A stretch of DNA of 50,093 nt from NCBI GenBank assembly GCA_964643005.1, contig CAZXQI010000009.1, positions 1 to 50,093 on the forward strand. The letters are read 5' to 3'. The translations under genes were made by a program, and so were the position numbers. A model generated the notes under the pieces. It was not told the DNA's origin and made no database searches. It saw nothing but the letters and a program-made list of their open reading frames with translations. This stretch comes from UBA6168 sp964643005. GTDB lineage: Bacteria > Bacteroidota > Bacteroidia > Chitinophagales > Saprospiraceae. Positions 26,935 to 36,917 of the stretch are shown piece by piece; position 1 is the stretch's first letter; every line of letters starts with the position of its first letter.

Positions 26935-27966
26935 TTGAAAGCGAATTTACTCCTCCGTTGCTGTCTTGCTGCGATGATGATGGTGACAGGCATATCCATC
27001 TGGGCGCAAGACATTCACTTTTCCCAGTTTTACAATGCTCCATTGCATCTGAATCCTGCTTTAACCGGAGTTTCCAAAGCTGATATTAGAGCTGTCGGCA
27101 TCTATCGCAGCCAGTGGAACGCAGCCAATGCGCCTTATAAAACCATTCTGGCCTCGGTCGAAAACCGGTTTTATTCCATAGACCACGAGTCGTGGTGGCT
27201 GAGCGGCGGGATGAGCGTTTTTTACGACCGGGCAGGGGATTCCAGATTTTCCACTACCAACGTGCAACTCAGCGGCTCATACACCAGAATGCTGAACAAG
27301 ACCAACTTTTTGACTTTCGGTCTGGCTGGCGGCTTTGGTCAACGGCGCTTCGAGATACAAAACCTGACTTTTGACAACCAATGGAACGGGAGCATTTTCG
27401 ATGAAAACCGACCTATCAATGAAAACTTCGACGAGCCGAACCTCGCTTATCCCGATTTCAGCATTGGCCTGAACTGGAGGGGACAGGCTAAATCATCGCG
27501 CAGTAAAATTGACCTCGGCGTCAGTTCTTTTCATTTCAATCGGCCCAATCAGAGTTTCCAGCCCAACGACAAGAGTCAGCTGCCTCAGCGAATGAGCATG
27601 TACGTCATGCCCACGATAGAGGTAGCGCCGAAAGTGGATATCGTGGGCGCCACCAGCTTCCAGAACCAGGGGTCAGATGTGGAGGCGCTCGGCGGCATTG
27701 CCGGACGACTGCACCTCAGCGAACAAAAGTCAAAGGAAATAGCGGTTCAGTTTGGGGTTACTTTCCGTTTCAATTCCATCGGAGACGCCCTGGTGCCGGC
27801 AGCCGAACTACACTACCACCAATGGATAGTCGGGCTTAGCTGGGATCTCAACGTATCAGGATTTTCCGTGGCCACAAACAGGAACGGCGGGCCGGAAATC
27901 GGCATCCAGTATTTATTCAAAAAGGTATTACCCTTAAAGGCCTACCAGGCATGCCCTTTACTTTAA
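26935..27966 (+). CDS. PorP/SprF-family type IX secretion outer-membrane protein
   Basis: This 343-residue outer-membrane beta-barrel has a signal peptide ending near ISIWAQ. The mature start DIHFSQFYNAPLHLNPALTG is the signature of the PorP/SprF family. Family members act in T9SS secretion; SprF-like ones are needed for specific type B clients. The frame starts at a TTG (26935-26937) because the only upstream ATG (26924) is in another frame and meets TGA, and an in-frame TAA lies at 26920-26922. The next in-frame ATGs would cut the signal peptide in half. So either TTG is the real start or a base is missing. The next two genes form the expected partner set. Confidence 0.85.
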   Translation: MKANLLLRCCLAAMMMVTGISIWAQDIHFSQFYNAPLHLNPALTGVSKADIRAVGIYRSQWNAANAPYKTILASVENRFYSIDHESWWLSGGMSVFYDRAGDSRFSTTNVQLSGSYTRMLNKTNFLTFGLAGGFGQRRFEIQNLTFDNQWNGSIFDENRPINENFDEPNLAYPDFSIGLNWRGQAKSSRSKIDLGVSSFHFNRPNQSFQPNDKSQLPQRMSMYVMPTIEVAPKVDIVGATSFQNQGSDVEALGGIAGRLHLSEQKSKEIAVQFGVTFRFNSIGDALVPAAELHYHQWIVGLSWDLNVSGFSVATNRNGGPEIGIQYLFKKVLPLKAYQACPLL

Positions 27967-28111
27967 TGCGATTTTTATACTTCAATTTTTTATAAGCTCA
28001 TTCAGAACATTAGAAGAAGAAACAACTGAGGCAAGATTTTCAAAAAAAAGATTGAAACCCATTTATAACCAATTGAGTATGAACTCATTTTCTTCAAAAA
28101 GAAAAAGGCTT

Positions 28112-30550
28112 ATGAAGACCTTCTCTATTTCCGCACTTCTCATCTTTCTTACAGGTTTCACCCTGAGCGGGCAAACCTATAAACAATACCTTAAAGCTGC
28201 GGACGCAGAGTTTGACAATCAGAACTACTACGCCGCCATGAAGCACTATCAGGAGGCCATGTCTATCGAAGGAGAGATGCCCGATGTGCTTTACAAATAC
28301 GCAGAAGCTGCCAGGCTGTTTGCTTCTTATACCTACGCCGATACGGCCTACACCAAAATCCTTCAGGGTGAAATGGCTAAAGAATACCCCCTTGCAAAAT
28401 ACTGGCTGGCCGGCGTAAAAAAGAAACAGGGCAGATACGAGGAGTCGCAGGAGCTGTTTCGCCAGTTTGTAGCCGATCATCCCATTTCCTATCAGCAATA
28501 CACTTCCAATGCATCCGAAGAAATCAAAGCTTTAGACTGGGCTATCAAGGCAATTCACCAGACGGATGAAAACGTAATAGTGGAGCACTTAGGCGATAAA
28601 ATCAATACTCCCTACTCTGAATTTGCGCCGCTGATATGGAAGGGCGACCTGTACTATACTTCCCTCAGCGATACCCGGCAAATGAAAAAAGGAGAGGCGT
28701 CCCGACAATATGCCCTCATCATGAAGGCCAAAAACGCCGGTATCAGTGTCGAGCGGGTACCCGTCAACGACTCCCAGAGGCATACGGCTCATGCGTCTTT
28801 CAATAGGGACGGCAACCGGCTTTATTATGCGCTCTGCGATTTCGTCGGCGCCAGCACTGAAATCCGCTGCGAAATATGGACCCGGTCTATTTACCAGGAC
28901 GGCACTTTCGGCGAGCCTGTCCGCCTTCCCGACAATATCAATAAAGAAGGCTATACGGCCACAGATCCTTTTATCACTTATGACGAGGAAACAGGGCGGG
29001 AATGGCTGTTCTTTTCATCTGACCGCCCTGGCGGCAAAGGCAAAGAGGATATCTGGATGGCGGAATTAAATGCCGATGGCAATTTTTCTTATCCGGTAAA
29101 TTTGGAAGAAATAAACACGCCCGAAAAAGACATTACGCCATTTTACCACCCTATAAGCAAAACGATTTACTTCAGCAGCGAAGGGCGGCAGGGCTTTGGA
29201 GGGTTCGACATTTACAAGGCTGTCCTGCGCGATGGCCACTGGGTGGAAATTGAACACCTGCCGGCGCCATTTAACAGCAGCTACAACGACACCCACTTTT
29301 GGCTGAATGAAGTCCGGACAAAAGGCTACTTCTCTTCCAGCCGCCTCGGCAGTTATGTATTGGAGCCGGAATTCGAAGCCTGCTGCAACGACCTCTATTC
29401 CTTCGCCATTCAGGTAATCAGTCTGGATATTTTAACCTTCAATAAAAAGGACAAGCATCCATTGGAAGGTGCGACTATACAGCTTTTTGAAGAAACTCCC
29501 GACGGGGCGATCATCGTCGCCACCACCACCAATCCCGATGGCAATGATTTTAATTTTGAATTGAAAAAGGGAACAAAATACACCGTGCTGGCTACCCGTC
29601 CGGGCTTCCTCCCCTACCGGGACACCTTAGACATGACGCTCCCTGAAAATCAAAATCAGGGCAGCATCCAGCGCAATTTTTACTTAGTGCCGGAATTGGT
29701 GGATCTGCACGTCACCACCTTCAACAAAAAAACCGGCAATCCGCTGAAAGGCGTGGAAGTGCGCCTGGTAGTGGATGGGCAGGAAATAGATTTTAAAAAA
29801 AATGAAAATGGAAATGACGTGGATTTCGCGCTGGAACGAGGCAAATTGTACGAGCTGATCGGCTCCAAAGTGGCCTATTTTTCAGACACCGTTTTGATTG
29901 ACCTGCGAACGGATGTAACCACGACGACCATTGACCAACCGCTGAGACTAAAGCCGAAAGAAATGGAAGACTTCCCGCCACTGATCATCTATTTCGACAA
30001 CGATCAACCCGATCCCAGAACCAGAAAAAAAACCACGGAGCTGAACTACGAAGAGACCTGGCGGCCTTACATGGCACGCAAGAATGTATTCATACAGGAG
30101 TACGTCAGGACACTGGTGGGATTTGACAGTCTGACGGCGGCGCGCAGGATGGACGCCTTCTTTGAACGGGAGGTGCATAATCAGTTCCTCGCCCTGGAAG
30201 TCTTTTCCGAAAGCGTACTCAGTGTGATGGAGGACGGAGGCTTCAAAGTCGAATTGATTATACAGGGCTTCACCAGTCCCAGAGCCAGCGAAGAATACAA
30301 CTACGACCTGTCGCTGAGAAGATCCAGTTGCCTGAAAAACCACTTTGAAACCTGGAGGGGAGGAGTCCTTAAACCCTATATCGCCCGCGGGCTGATTACG
30401 ATGGAGGTGGTCGGGTTCGGCAAAAAGCTGGCGCCCCAGTTTGTCAGCGACAGGCTCGACGACGAGCGGGAAAGTATCTTTTCAGTGGTGGCATCTTTCG
30501 AGCGGAAAGTCGCCATCATCGGCGCCAGGAGAGTTAAAGAAAATCAGTAA
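28112..30550 (+). CDS. PorE/SprD-like OmpA protein with TPR, beta-propeller and carboxypeptidase-regulatory domains
   Basis: From ATG 28112 the protein has 812 residues; an open TTG start at 28052 and an ATG at 28079 are possible, but the signal peptide MKTFSISALLIFLTGFTLSG fits 28112. Domains in order: TPR repeats (about 22-140), PD40/WD40-like propeller blades (about 150-430, with LFFSSDRPGGKGKEDIW and IYFSSEGRQGFGGFDIY), two carboxypeptidase-regulatory-like domains (about 440-640, HPLEGATIQLF and NPLKGVEVRL) and a C-terminal OmpA-like domain (about 650-800, IIQGFTSPRASEEYNYDLSL). This architecture matches PorE of the type IX system, which ties the outer-membrane machinery to peptidoglycan. 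PorE is a lipoprotein in Porphyromonas; no lipobox is seen here. It lies between sprF-like and adhesin genes. Confidence 0.85.
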   Translation: MKTFSISALLIFLTGFTLSGQTYKQYLKAADAEFDNQNYYAAMKHYQEAMSIEGEMPDVLYKYAEAARLFASYTYADTAYTKILQGEMAKEYPLAKYWLAGVKKKQGRYEESQELFRQFVADHPISYQQYTSNASEEIKALDWAIKAIHQTDENVIVEHLGDKINTPYSEFAPLIWKGDLYYTSLSDTRQMKKGEASRQYALIMKAKNAGISVERVPVNDSQRHTAHASFNRDGNRLYYALCDFVGASTEIRCEIWTRSIYQDGTFGEPVRLPDNINKEGYTATDPFITYDEETGREWLFFSSDRPGGKGKEDIWMAELNADGNFSYPVNLEEINTPEKDITPFYHPISKTIYFSSEGRQGFGGFDIYKAVLRDGHWVEIEHLPAPFNSSYNDTHFWLNEVRTKGYFSSSRLGSYVLEPEFEACCNDLYSFAIQVISLDILTFNKKDKHPLEGATIQLFEETPDGAIIVATTTNPDGNDFNFELKKGTKYTVLATRPGFLPYRDTLDMTLPENQNQGSIQRNFYLVPELVDLHVTTFNKKTGNPLKGVEVRLVVDGQEIDFKKNENGNDVDFALERGKLYELIGSKVAYFSDTVLIDLRTDVTTTTIDQPLRLKPKEMEDFPPLIIYFDNDQPDPRTRKKTTELNYEETWRPYMARKNVFIQEYVRTLVGFDSLTAARRMDAFFEREVHNQFLALEVFSESVLSVMEDGGFKVELIIQGFTSPRASEEYNYDLSLRRSSCLKNHFETWRGGVLKPYIARGLITMEVVGFGKKLAPQFVSDRLDDERESIFSVVASFERKVAIIGARRVKENQ

Positions 30551-30603
30551 ATTATGGTCTGGTTGCTTCTCAACCATGTTTTCATTTTTAAGAATTATTT
30601 GCC

Positions 30604-33600
30604 ATGAATCGAAAGCCAAAAAATATTGTGCGCAGTCTTTTACGACTATGGGCTGTCGGCCTGTTTCTCATTGTGTCGCTGTCTGCAAATGCCACCCACA
30701 TCATCGGGGGCGAAATCAGCTATCAATGCCTCGGCAACAACAAGTACAGAGTAGCCCTCGATGTATTTCGTGACTGCTATTTTGGGCAGGCGCCATTTGA
30801 TGCGCCGGCGCATATTTCGGTATTCAACCAGGCAGGCGTCTTCATCAACAACATCAACGTGGCGCCCCTCTACATTGAGCAAATACCCAACAATATCGCC
30901 AACGATCCCTGCCTTTTTCCGCCTTCGAGTATTTGCGTGGAACACGCCCGTTATGAGGGAACCGTTACGCTCAATCAGCCCGGAGGGTTTTACTTCGTCT
31001 ATCAGCGCTGCTGCCGCAACGAAACTATCAGCAACGTAGTGATGCCGGATTCGACCGGCGCCACCTATTATATCTACCTCTCTCCAGAGTCGAGAGCCTT
31101 GTGCAACAGCAGCCCCTCTTTCACCAATAGCGCGACGACCATCACCACTACCCCGCCGGTGTTCGTTTGTGTCAACAAGCCTTTTGAGCACCATTACACC
31201 GCATACGATATAGATGGCGACAGCTTAGTTTATAAGTTTTATACCCCTTTCAAAGGCGCCAGCATTACTTTTCCTCAGCCTACTTTTGCCTCGCCGCCCT
31301 CTACTAACAATCCTCATTATTATTCTTACGACACCCTGGTTTGGAAAGACCCTCCCTATAATTTGAACAACCTGCTGGGGCCAAGTACCGAAGCAAATCT
31401 CGATGTAGATCTGCACACCGGACTGCTCACGGCCTATCCGCAGATTTCAGGTCAGTTTGTAGTTGGAGTAATGGTAGAGGAATATCGCAATGGCCAGCTC
31501 CTCTCTGTCCTGCGGCGGGACTTCCAGTACAACGTGGGAGATTGCGCTCTGTTAGACGTGCAGATTGTGGCGCCGGATGCTCAATGCGACGACCTCACCG
31601 TGAATTTTGGCAACAATACGGATGTAGCGCAGAATTTCATCTGGTATTTCGACTGGCCTAATCTCACTCCCTCTTCCACTGCTTTTGAGCCGACTTATAC
31701 TTTTCCCGATACGGGTACTTACAATATCGCCCTCATCGCGGAGCCGGTTGGGCAGTGTGTAGATACCGGATTTCACCAGATATTTTTACAATACAATTCG
31801 CTGACGACAGATTTTTCATTCCAGACTTTCGATTGCACCTCGCTCTCCGTTCTGGCGCTACAGGATTTATCCGTTGATAATGTTTCGCCTCCGGTCTGGT
31901 GGAGCTGGCAGGTGACTTTTGGCAGCACTACCCTGACTTCCAACGAGCAAAACCCCATTTTCACAATTCCCAACCCATCCAATGGAACCATCACGCTGAC
32001 GGTGCGGTCGGAGAATGGATGCGAGCAAAGCAAGACCAAAGATTTTATAAGCGGCGAAAACGACCCCACCGCTCTCCTGCCGGATACGCTCAAAATCTGC
32101 CTCGGCGAATCTGTCGGACTGAACCCCAATGCCATTACTACGGGCTTTACTTATAGTTGGGGACCGCCGGTACCTTCCAACCAGCAAAACCTCCCCAACC
32201 CGATCGTCAGTCCATCGCAAACGACTAATTATAGCGTGACCATCACCGGCCTCCAGGGGCTTTGCACTTCCGTGGGCAAAGTGACCGTGCAGGTCTTTCC
32301 AAAAGTATCGCTCAACTTTGAACCCGTCACCGACTGCGATGCGAGAATCGTCCATTTTACTAACCTGAGTCAAAACGCCTTCTCAGGCTATGTCTGGGAT
32401 TTTGGAGATCCCTCCACTACATCGGATGTCTCTACTTTGGAAAACCCCAGTTATACTTATCCCGACTACGGAACTTATATCGTCACCCTGGCGACCGCCC
32501 CCGACGCCGTTTGCAAAGACAGCATTCAAAAGACGATTACCCTGACGGAAAAGATTCTCGAAGCAGGTTTTGATTATGAGTACACCTCTTGTGAGGAAAA
32601 TATCGTCACCATAAAATTTTACGACCAGACCGTCAACAGCTTATCCAATACAGTTAGCTGGAATTGGACATTTAGCGGCGTTTATAATGGAACATCCACT
32701 CAGCAAAATCCAACCATTAGCGTCACGCAAGGGGGAGATTTGATCGTCGCACTCGAAGTGACTACCGCAGAAGGCTGCGTCGCCGCAACCGCCCCCGATA
32801 CGCTTCATATTGAACTAACTGAACTGCCCGGGATAGTAGAAGGCAGCGAAGTCTTAGGCTGTCTCTTTGGCGGCGTTATTTTGAATCCTGGCGGCAATCC
32901 GAATTACATTTACCAATGGTCGCCGGCAACAGGGCTGAGCTGCACGGACTGCCCCAGCCCATTGGCCAATCCCGACCAGACTACGACTTATACGGTTTTG
33001 GTGTTAAATGAATCTGCCGACACCTGCGGCATCATTCGCCACATTACGGTGGTAGTACCGGAGAATGTAGGCTTAGTAGCCAGCGACGACGTTGAAACCT
33101 GCAACTCCACAACTTTACTGAAAGCGACAACCGTATTGCTCCCCGTTACTTATGCCTGGTTTGATAAAGACGATAATCAGATCGTCGGCAATGTCAGCCA
33201 GGTAACCGTTAGCGTTTCCGGCTACGACCAGTACATAGTAAGGGCGACAGATCAGCTGGGATGCCATTACTATGATACGATTTATGTAAAAGGAGGCCCC
33301 GTAGATATCGCAACGGGCGGCGACCAAATAATCTGCTCAGATAGCCCTCTGAATGTCTTTGCAACCAATCTGGATTCAAATGATACCCTGCAATGGCAGT
33401 GGACGCCTTCTTCCTCTATTGACGGCTCAACTGACATACCAAATCCAAATGTTATTGTCGCACCGGGCGACCAGTGGCTCTACCTCAATGCGACCAGTCA
33501 ATTTGGCTGCTCCGGTTCGGATAGCGTCTATGTGGCGGTAGTGGATATAAACAACAATTTAGATTTCACTTACACCGTAGAGTGCGACGGCAGCTTAGTC

Positions 33601-36600
33601 ACATTCATCAACCAAAGTGACAATGCGTACAATTTCTCCTGGGACTTTGGCGATCCCGCGACAACCGACGACGTCTCTTTCTTAGACAATCCAACCTACA
33701 CCTATCCAGGTCCGGGAACTTACACAGTGGCGCTAACGATGAACTTCGATTTGCCCGAATGTGTGGATACGATTTATAAAGAGATAGACATTGCCGACAC
33801 ACAATTTGCGGTGGACTTCACCTATGAATATTTAGACTGCGAAGTGGACAGCATTGACGTCCAATTCCACGACGCTACCACCATTTTCCAGTCTAATTTA
33901 GACATCACCTGCTGGCATTGGACGACGAGCAATGGAGACGAATCAGACCTGCCTTCCCCTATTTTTTCCGTGTACAACGGACAGGAATTTACCGTCACCC
34001 TCTCCATTTGCACTTCTAATGGATGTACAAGTTCAAAGACAAAAAGTATCAAATTAGACTTCATCAAAGTCTATCTGTCCGATACGCTTGCGCTCTGCCA
34101 GGGAGATACGACCTTTTTAAATCCCAATGGGAGTGTCGCTTATGAATACAACTGGTCTCCCGAGGTCAATATCAGCAATACGCATGTTCCCAATCCTCAG
34201 GTATGGCCATCCCAAACCACGACTTACACGGTGGACATCACGAATTTTTCGCCGGACACTTGTACGATAACCAGGGCAGTGACTGTCTTTGTACCTGAAA
34301 AGATTAAGGTGTCCGCCAGCGACGACACGCTGACCTGCGGGGCTCCGATTATCATCAATGCCAGTTCAAATATTTCACCTACCAATTTCCAATGGATAGG
34401 CGGCTCTGGCGGAATCGTCGGGAACCAGCATGCCATCTTTGTTTTGCCTTTAGTGGATACGGAATATAAAGTCATTGGTACCGACCAGTACGGCTGTCAG
34501 GACAGCGCTTATGTTTTTGTCGCCAATGAATCTATCAAAGCCACTTGGAGCCAAGTTGGAACGACCTGTCCCGAAAACGAAATTCTGCTGACGGTCACAA
34601 ATCCGGTGGACGACCACGACTTAAGCTATCAATGGACGGCTACCGCTCCCGGTCAGATTTTACCGCCGGCAGATGGCGGGGAAGCGACCATCCTAACGCC
34701 GCCGGCCAATCAGTCGGCTACTTACTCCGTTACGGTGACCAACCAGTACGGCTGTACCAAAGCCCTGGCACAGAACATCAATAGCTTAGATTTTGTCCCC
34801 ACCGTAGTGGACAGCATTCAGATATGCGCCGGCGTGCCTACGCCCATCAACCCAGTCGCCAACCCGAACCTCAATTATTCGTGGTCTCCTCCCGATGGAC
34901 TCAGCAATCCAGGTTCGCCCAACCCTGTCGCAAATATTTTACAGACGACCGTCTATACCGTGACCGTCTCTGACCATTTCGGAGCAACCGTCTGTGAAGA
35001 AGCTATAGAAGTAGTAGTTTTTGTGCCGCCCCTCATTGAATTGGAAGCAATGGTGGACACCTTCACCTGCGGCTCTCCCATCGTCATATCAGCTCAGACT
35101 AACCCGTTTGTCAGCGTGGGATGGTTTGACGGAAATGTCATTCTCGGAAGCGGCCATACATTAGAAGTAAATCCGCCTTCAACCACCACTTATACCGTTG
35201 TGGCCACAGACCTCTATCAGTGTACAGCTTCTGCCGAAATAGAGGTGGCCAATAATCAATTGGACTTGCATTTAGACGGCGACAACGGCGTCATCGATAC
35301 CTGCCCAATGCCTTTCTACAATATCTGTATTACCAATCTCGACCCAAATGACATCCTTTCCTTTGAATGGACGGCGTCGGAAGGAGGCACTATATTGGAT
35401 GGAGGCGATACGGGCTGCCCAACCGTTACGACTGAGCAGGGCGTCACATCCATCTTCCTGGCGCAGGTATCCAATCAATGGGGCTGCTCTTCTGAGGAAA
35501 AATTCGAGGTGACAACCTATGTCTTTGATCCCGTCATTCAGGATCTCGTCACCATTTGCCCGAAGGTTCCAACACCCGTCAACCCGGGCAGTGAATTAAC
35601 CGACTTAAGCTACAAATGGACTCCCCAGACGGGTCTGAGCTGTTACGATTGCCCCAATCCCGAAGCTACCCTGGATTCCGCCCAGACTTATCAGGTACTC
35701 ATTCAGGGCTACAATCTGCACGACACCTGCTCCCTGTTGCAAACCGTGCAGGTGCTGACCACTCCCATTATCAACTTAGAGGTCGTGCCCAGCGATACCG
35801 CCATCTGCGAACCAACGGATATCACCATTATTACCAATGTGAGTTCCGACATCATAGCGAGCTATACCTGGTCGCAGAATCCCGATTTCTCATCTCCGTT
35901 CAGCACAGAATCTCAGGCCACCGTCATCCCTGACGCCACGCAATTGTACTACGTCTTAGTGAGGGACACACTCGGCTGCACAGATACGGCAACAGCCACC
36001 GTAAACGCCTACCCCATAGACGTCTCTTTAGACGACCGCTACAATTTCTGTGTGGAAGAATCTCCATTGACGATTACGGTAAAAAACAACGCCCCTAACC
36101 AGGTGCTGAGCCTCCAATGGTCGCCCATTGAGTACATCCAGGAGGTAATCGCCAACGGCATCATCGTCATTGTGGACATTCCGGATACCACCGTCTTCAC
36201 GGCCTATGTCTCCAATATACCTTACGGCTGTAAAGACACCATCAGCACGACGGTCTATTATTTCGATATCGAGCCAACTGTGGATCAGGTAGTCTCTTCC
36301 AGCATGGATACCATCATTTACCATTCGGGACAATACTCCCAATTGGAGATCAATTACGTGCCGGGCTACCGCTACCATTGGTACCCCGAAGAAGGATTAG
36401 ACAATCCGAACATCCACAACCCCATAGCGGAGCCTGAGCAGACGACGACTTACACCGTCGTCGTAACGGATGAAGGCGACTGCGAGGCATATCGGGAAGT
36501 AACGGTAGTCGTCATCAATCCCGATTGCGACGAGCCTAATATCTTCCTCCCCACCGCCTTTTCACCCAATGGCGACGGACAAAACGACGTCCTGTACCTG

Positions 36601-36807
36601 CGGAGCAATATTGTGGACGAAATGGAACTGGCCATCTACAACCGATGGGGGCAAAGGATATTCACCACCATTGACAAGGAAACAGGGTGGGAGGGCACCT
36701 TCAAAGGCGAATTGCAAACACCGGATGTCTATGGCTATTACCTGAAGGCAAAATGTTACAACGGACAGGACTTTTTCAAAAAAGGAAATATCACCCTCCT
36801 TCGATAA
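30604..36807 (+). CDS. Giant PKD-repeat adhesin with T9SS type B (gliding-type) C-terminal domain
   Basis: This 2067-residue protein has a signal peptide to about residue 31 (SLSANATHIIGGEISYQCLG follows). An N-terminal domain of about 280 residues with several Cys is common in large Saprospiria/Chitinophagia surface proteins. PKD domains follow near residues 342, 596 and 1010 (WDFGDP type). A sandwich-domain motif YSWSP--GLS---NPNP---QTTTYTV recurs near 517, 769, 1181, 1424, 1669 and 1923, about every 250 residues. The C-terminal domain (about 1978-2067, LPTAFSPNGDGQNDVLYL, GKGNITLL type end) is the gliding-motility-associated type B sorting domain. Type B clients such as SprB are exported by the T9SS and need their own SprF; the SprF-like gene is two genes upstream. 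A strong terminator follows. Confidence 0.92.
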   Translation: MNRKPKNIVRSLLRLWAVGLFLIVSLSANATHIIGGEISYQCLGNNKYRVALDVFRDCYFGQAPFDAPAHISVFNQAGVFINNINVAPLYIEQIPNNIANDPCLFPPSSICVEHARYEGTVTLNQPGGFYFVYQRCCRNETISNVVMPDSTGATYYIYLSPESRALCNSSPSFTNSATTITTTPPVFVCVNKPFEHHYTAYDIDGDSLVYKFYTPFKGASITFPQPTFASPPSTNNPHYYSYDTLVWKDPPYNLNNLLGPSTEANLDVDLHTGLLTAYPQISGQFVVGVMVEEYRNGQLLSVLRRDFQYNVGDCALLDVQIVAPDAQCDDLTVNFGNNTDVAQNFIWYFDWPNLTPSSTAFEPTYTFPDTGTYNIALIAEPVGQCVDTGFHQIFLQYNSLTTDFSFQTFDCTSLSVLALQDLSVDNVSPPVWWSWQVTFGSTTLTSNEQNPIFTIPNPSNGTITLTVRSENGCEQSKTKDFISGENDPTALLPDTLKICLGESVGLNPNAITTGFTYSWGPPVPSNQQNLPNPIVSPSQTTNYSVTITGLQGLCTSVGKVTVQVFPKVSLNFEPVTDCDARIVHFTNLSQNAFSGYVWDFGDPSTTSDVSTLENPSYTYPDYGTYIVTLATAPDAVCKDSIQKTITLTEKILEAGFDYEYTSCEENIVTIKFYDQTVNSLSNTVSWNWTFSGVYNGTSTQQNPTISVTQGGDLIVALEVTTAEGCVAATAPDTLHIELTELPGIVEGSEVLGCLFGGVILNPGGNPNYIYQWSPATGLSCTDCPSPLANPDQTTTYTVLVLNESADTCGIIRHITVVVPENVGLVASDDVETCNSTTLLKATTVLLPVTYAWFDKDDNQIVGNVSQVTVSVSGYDQYIVRATDQLGCHYYDTIYVKGGPVDIATGGDQIICSDSPLNVFATNLDSNDTLQWQWTPSSSIDGSTDIPNPNVIVAPGDQWLYLNATSQFGCSGSDSVYVAVVDINNNLDFTYTVECDGSLVTFINQSDNAYNFSWDFGDPATTDDVSFLDNPTYTYPGPGTYTVALTMNFDLPECVDTIYKEIDIADTQFAVDFTYEYLDCEVDSIDVQFHDATTIFQSNLDITCWHWTTSNGDESDLPSPIFSVYNGQEFTVTLSICTSNGCTSSKTKSIKLDFIKVYLSDTLALCQGDTTFLNPNGSVAYEYNWSPEVNISNTHVPNPQVWPSQTTTYTVDITNFSPDTCTITRAVTVFVPEKIKVSASDDTLTCGAPIIINASSNISPTNFQWIGGSGGIVGNQHAIFVLPLVDTEYKVIGTDQYGCQDSAYVFVANESIKATWSQVGTTCPENEILLTVTNPVDDHDLSYQWTATAPGQILPPADGGEATILTPPANQSATYSVTVTNQYGCTKALAQNINSLDFVPTVVDSIQICAGVPTPINPVANPNLNYSWSPPDGLSNPGSPNPVANILQTTVYTVTVSDHFGATVCEEAIEVVVFVPPLIELEAMVDTFTCGSPIVISAQTNPFVSVGWFDGNVILGSGHTLEVNPPSTTTYTVVATDLYQCTASAEIEVANNQLDLHLDGDNGVIDTCPMPFYNICITNLDPNDILSFEWTASEGGTILDGGDTGCPTVTTEQGVTSIFLAQVSNQWGCSSEEKFEVTTYVFDPVIQDLVTICPKVPTPVNPGSELTDLSYKWTPQTGLSCYDCPNPEATLDSAQTYQVLIQGYNLHDTCSLLQTVQVLTTPIINLEVVPSDTAICEPTDITIITNVSSDIIASYTWSQNPDFSSPFSTESQATVIPDATQLYYVLVRDTLGCTDTATATVNAYPIDVSLDDRYNFCVEESPLTITVKNNAPNQVLSLQWSPIEYIQEVIANGIIVIVDIPDTTVFTAYVSNIPYGCKDTISTTVYYFDIEPTVDQVVSSSMDTIIYHSGQYSQLEINYVPGYRYHWYPEEGLDNPNIHNPIAEPEQTTTYTVVVTDEGDCEAYREVTVVVINPDCDEPNIFLPTAFSPNGDGQNDVLYLRSNIVDEMELAIYNRWGQRIFTTIDKETGWEGTFKGELQTPDVYGYYLKAKCYNGQDFFKKGNITLLR

Positions 36808-36826
36808 TTTGAAATTTTTAAAAAAA

Positions 36827-36864
36827 GAAAAAGGCGGGACTGGGAATTCAGTCCCGCCTTTTTC
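36827..36864. terminator. Bidirectional intrinsic terminator between adhesin and duplicated-domain gene
   Basis: A perfect 15-bp stem (GAAAAAGGCGGGACT with AGTCCCGCCTTTTTC) closes an 8-nt loop. T-runs follow on both strands, so it can end the plus-strand adhesin transcript (20 nt after its stop) and the minus-strand gene (54 nt after its stop). Confidence 0.9.
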
Positions 36865-36917
36865 TTTGCCATACAACGGTAAAAATCCGTGAAATCTACG
36901 GGAATCCCCTCCTCGTA

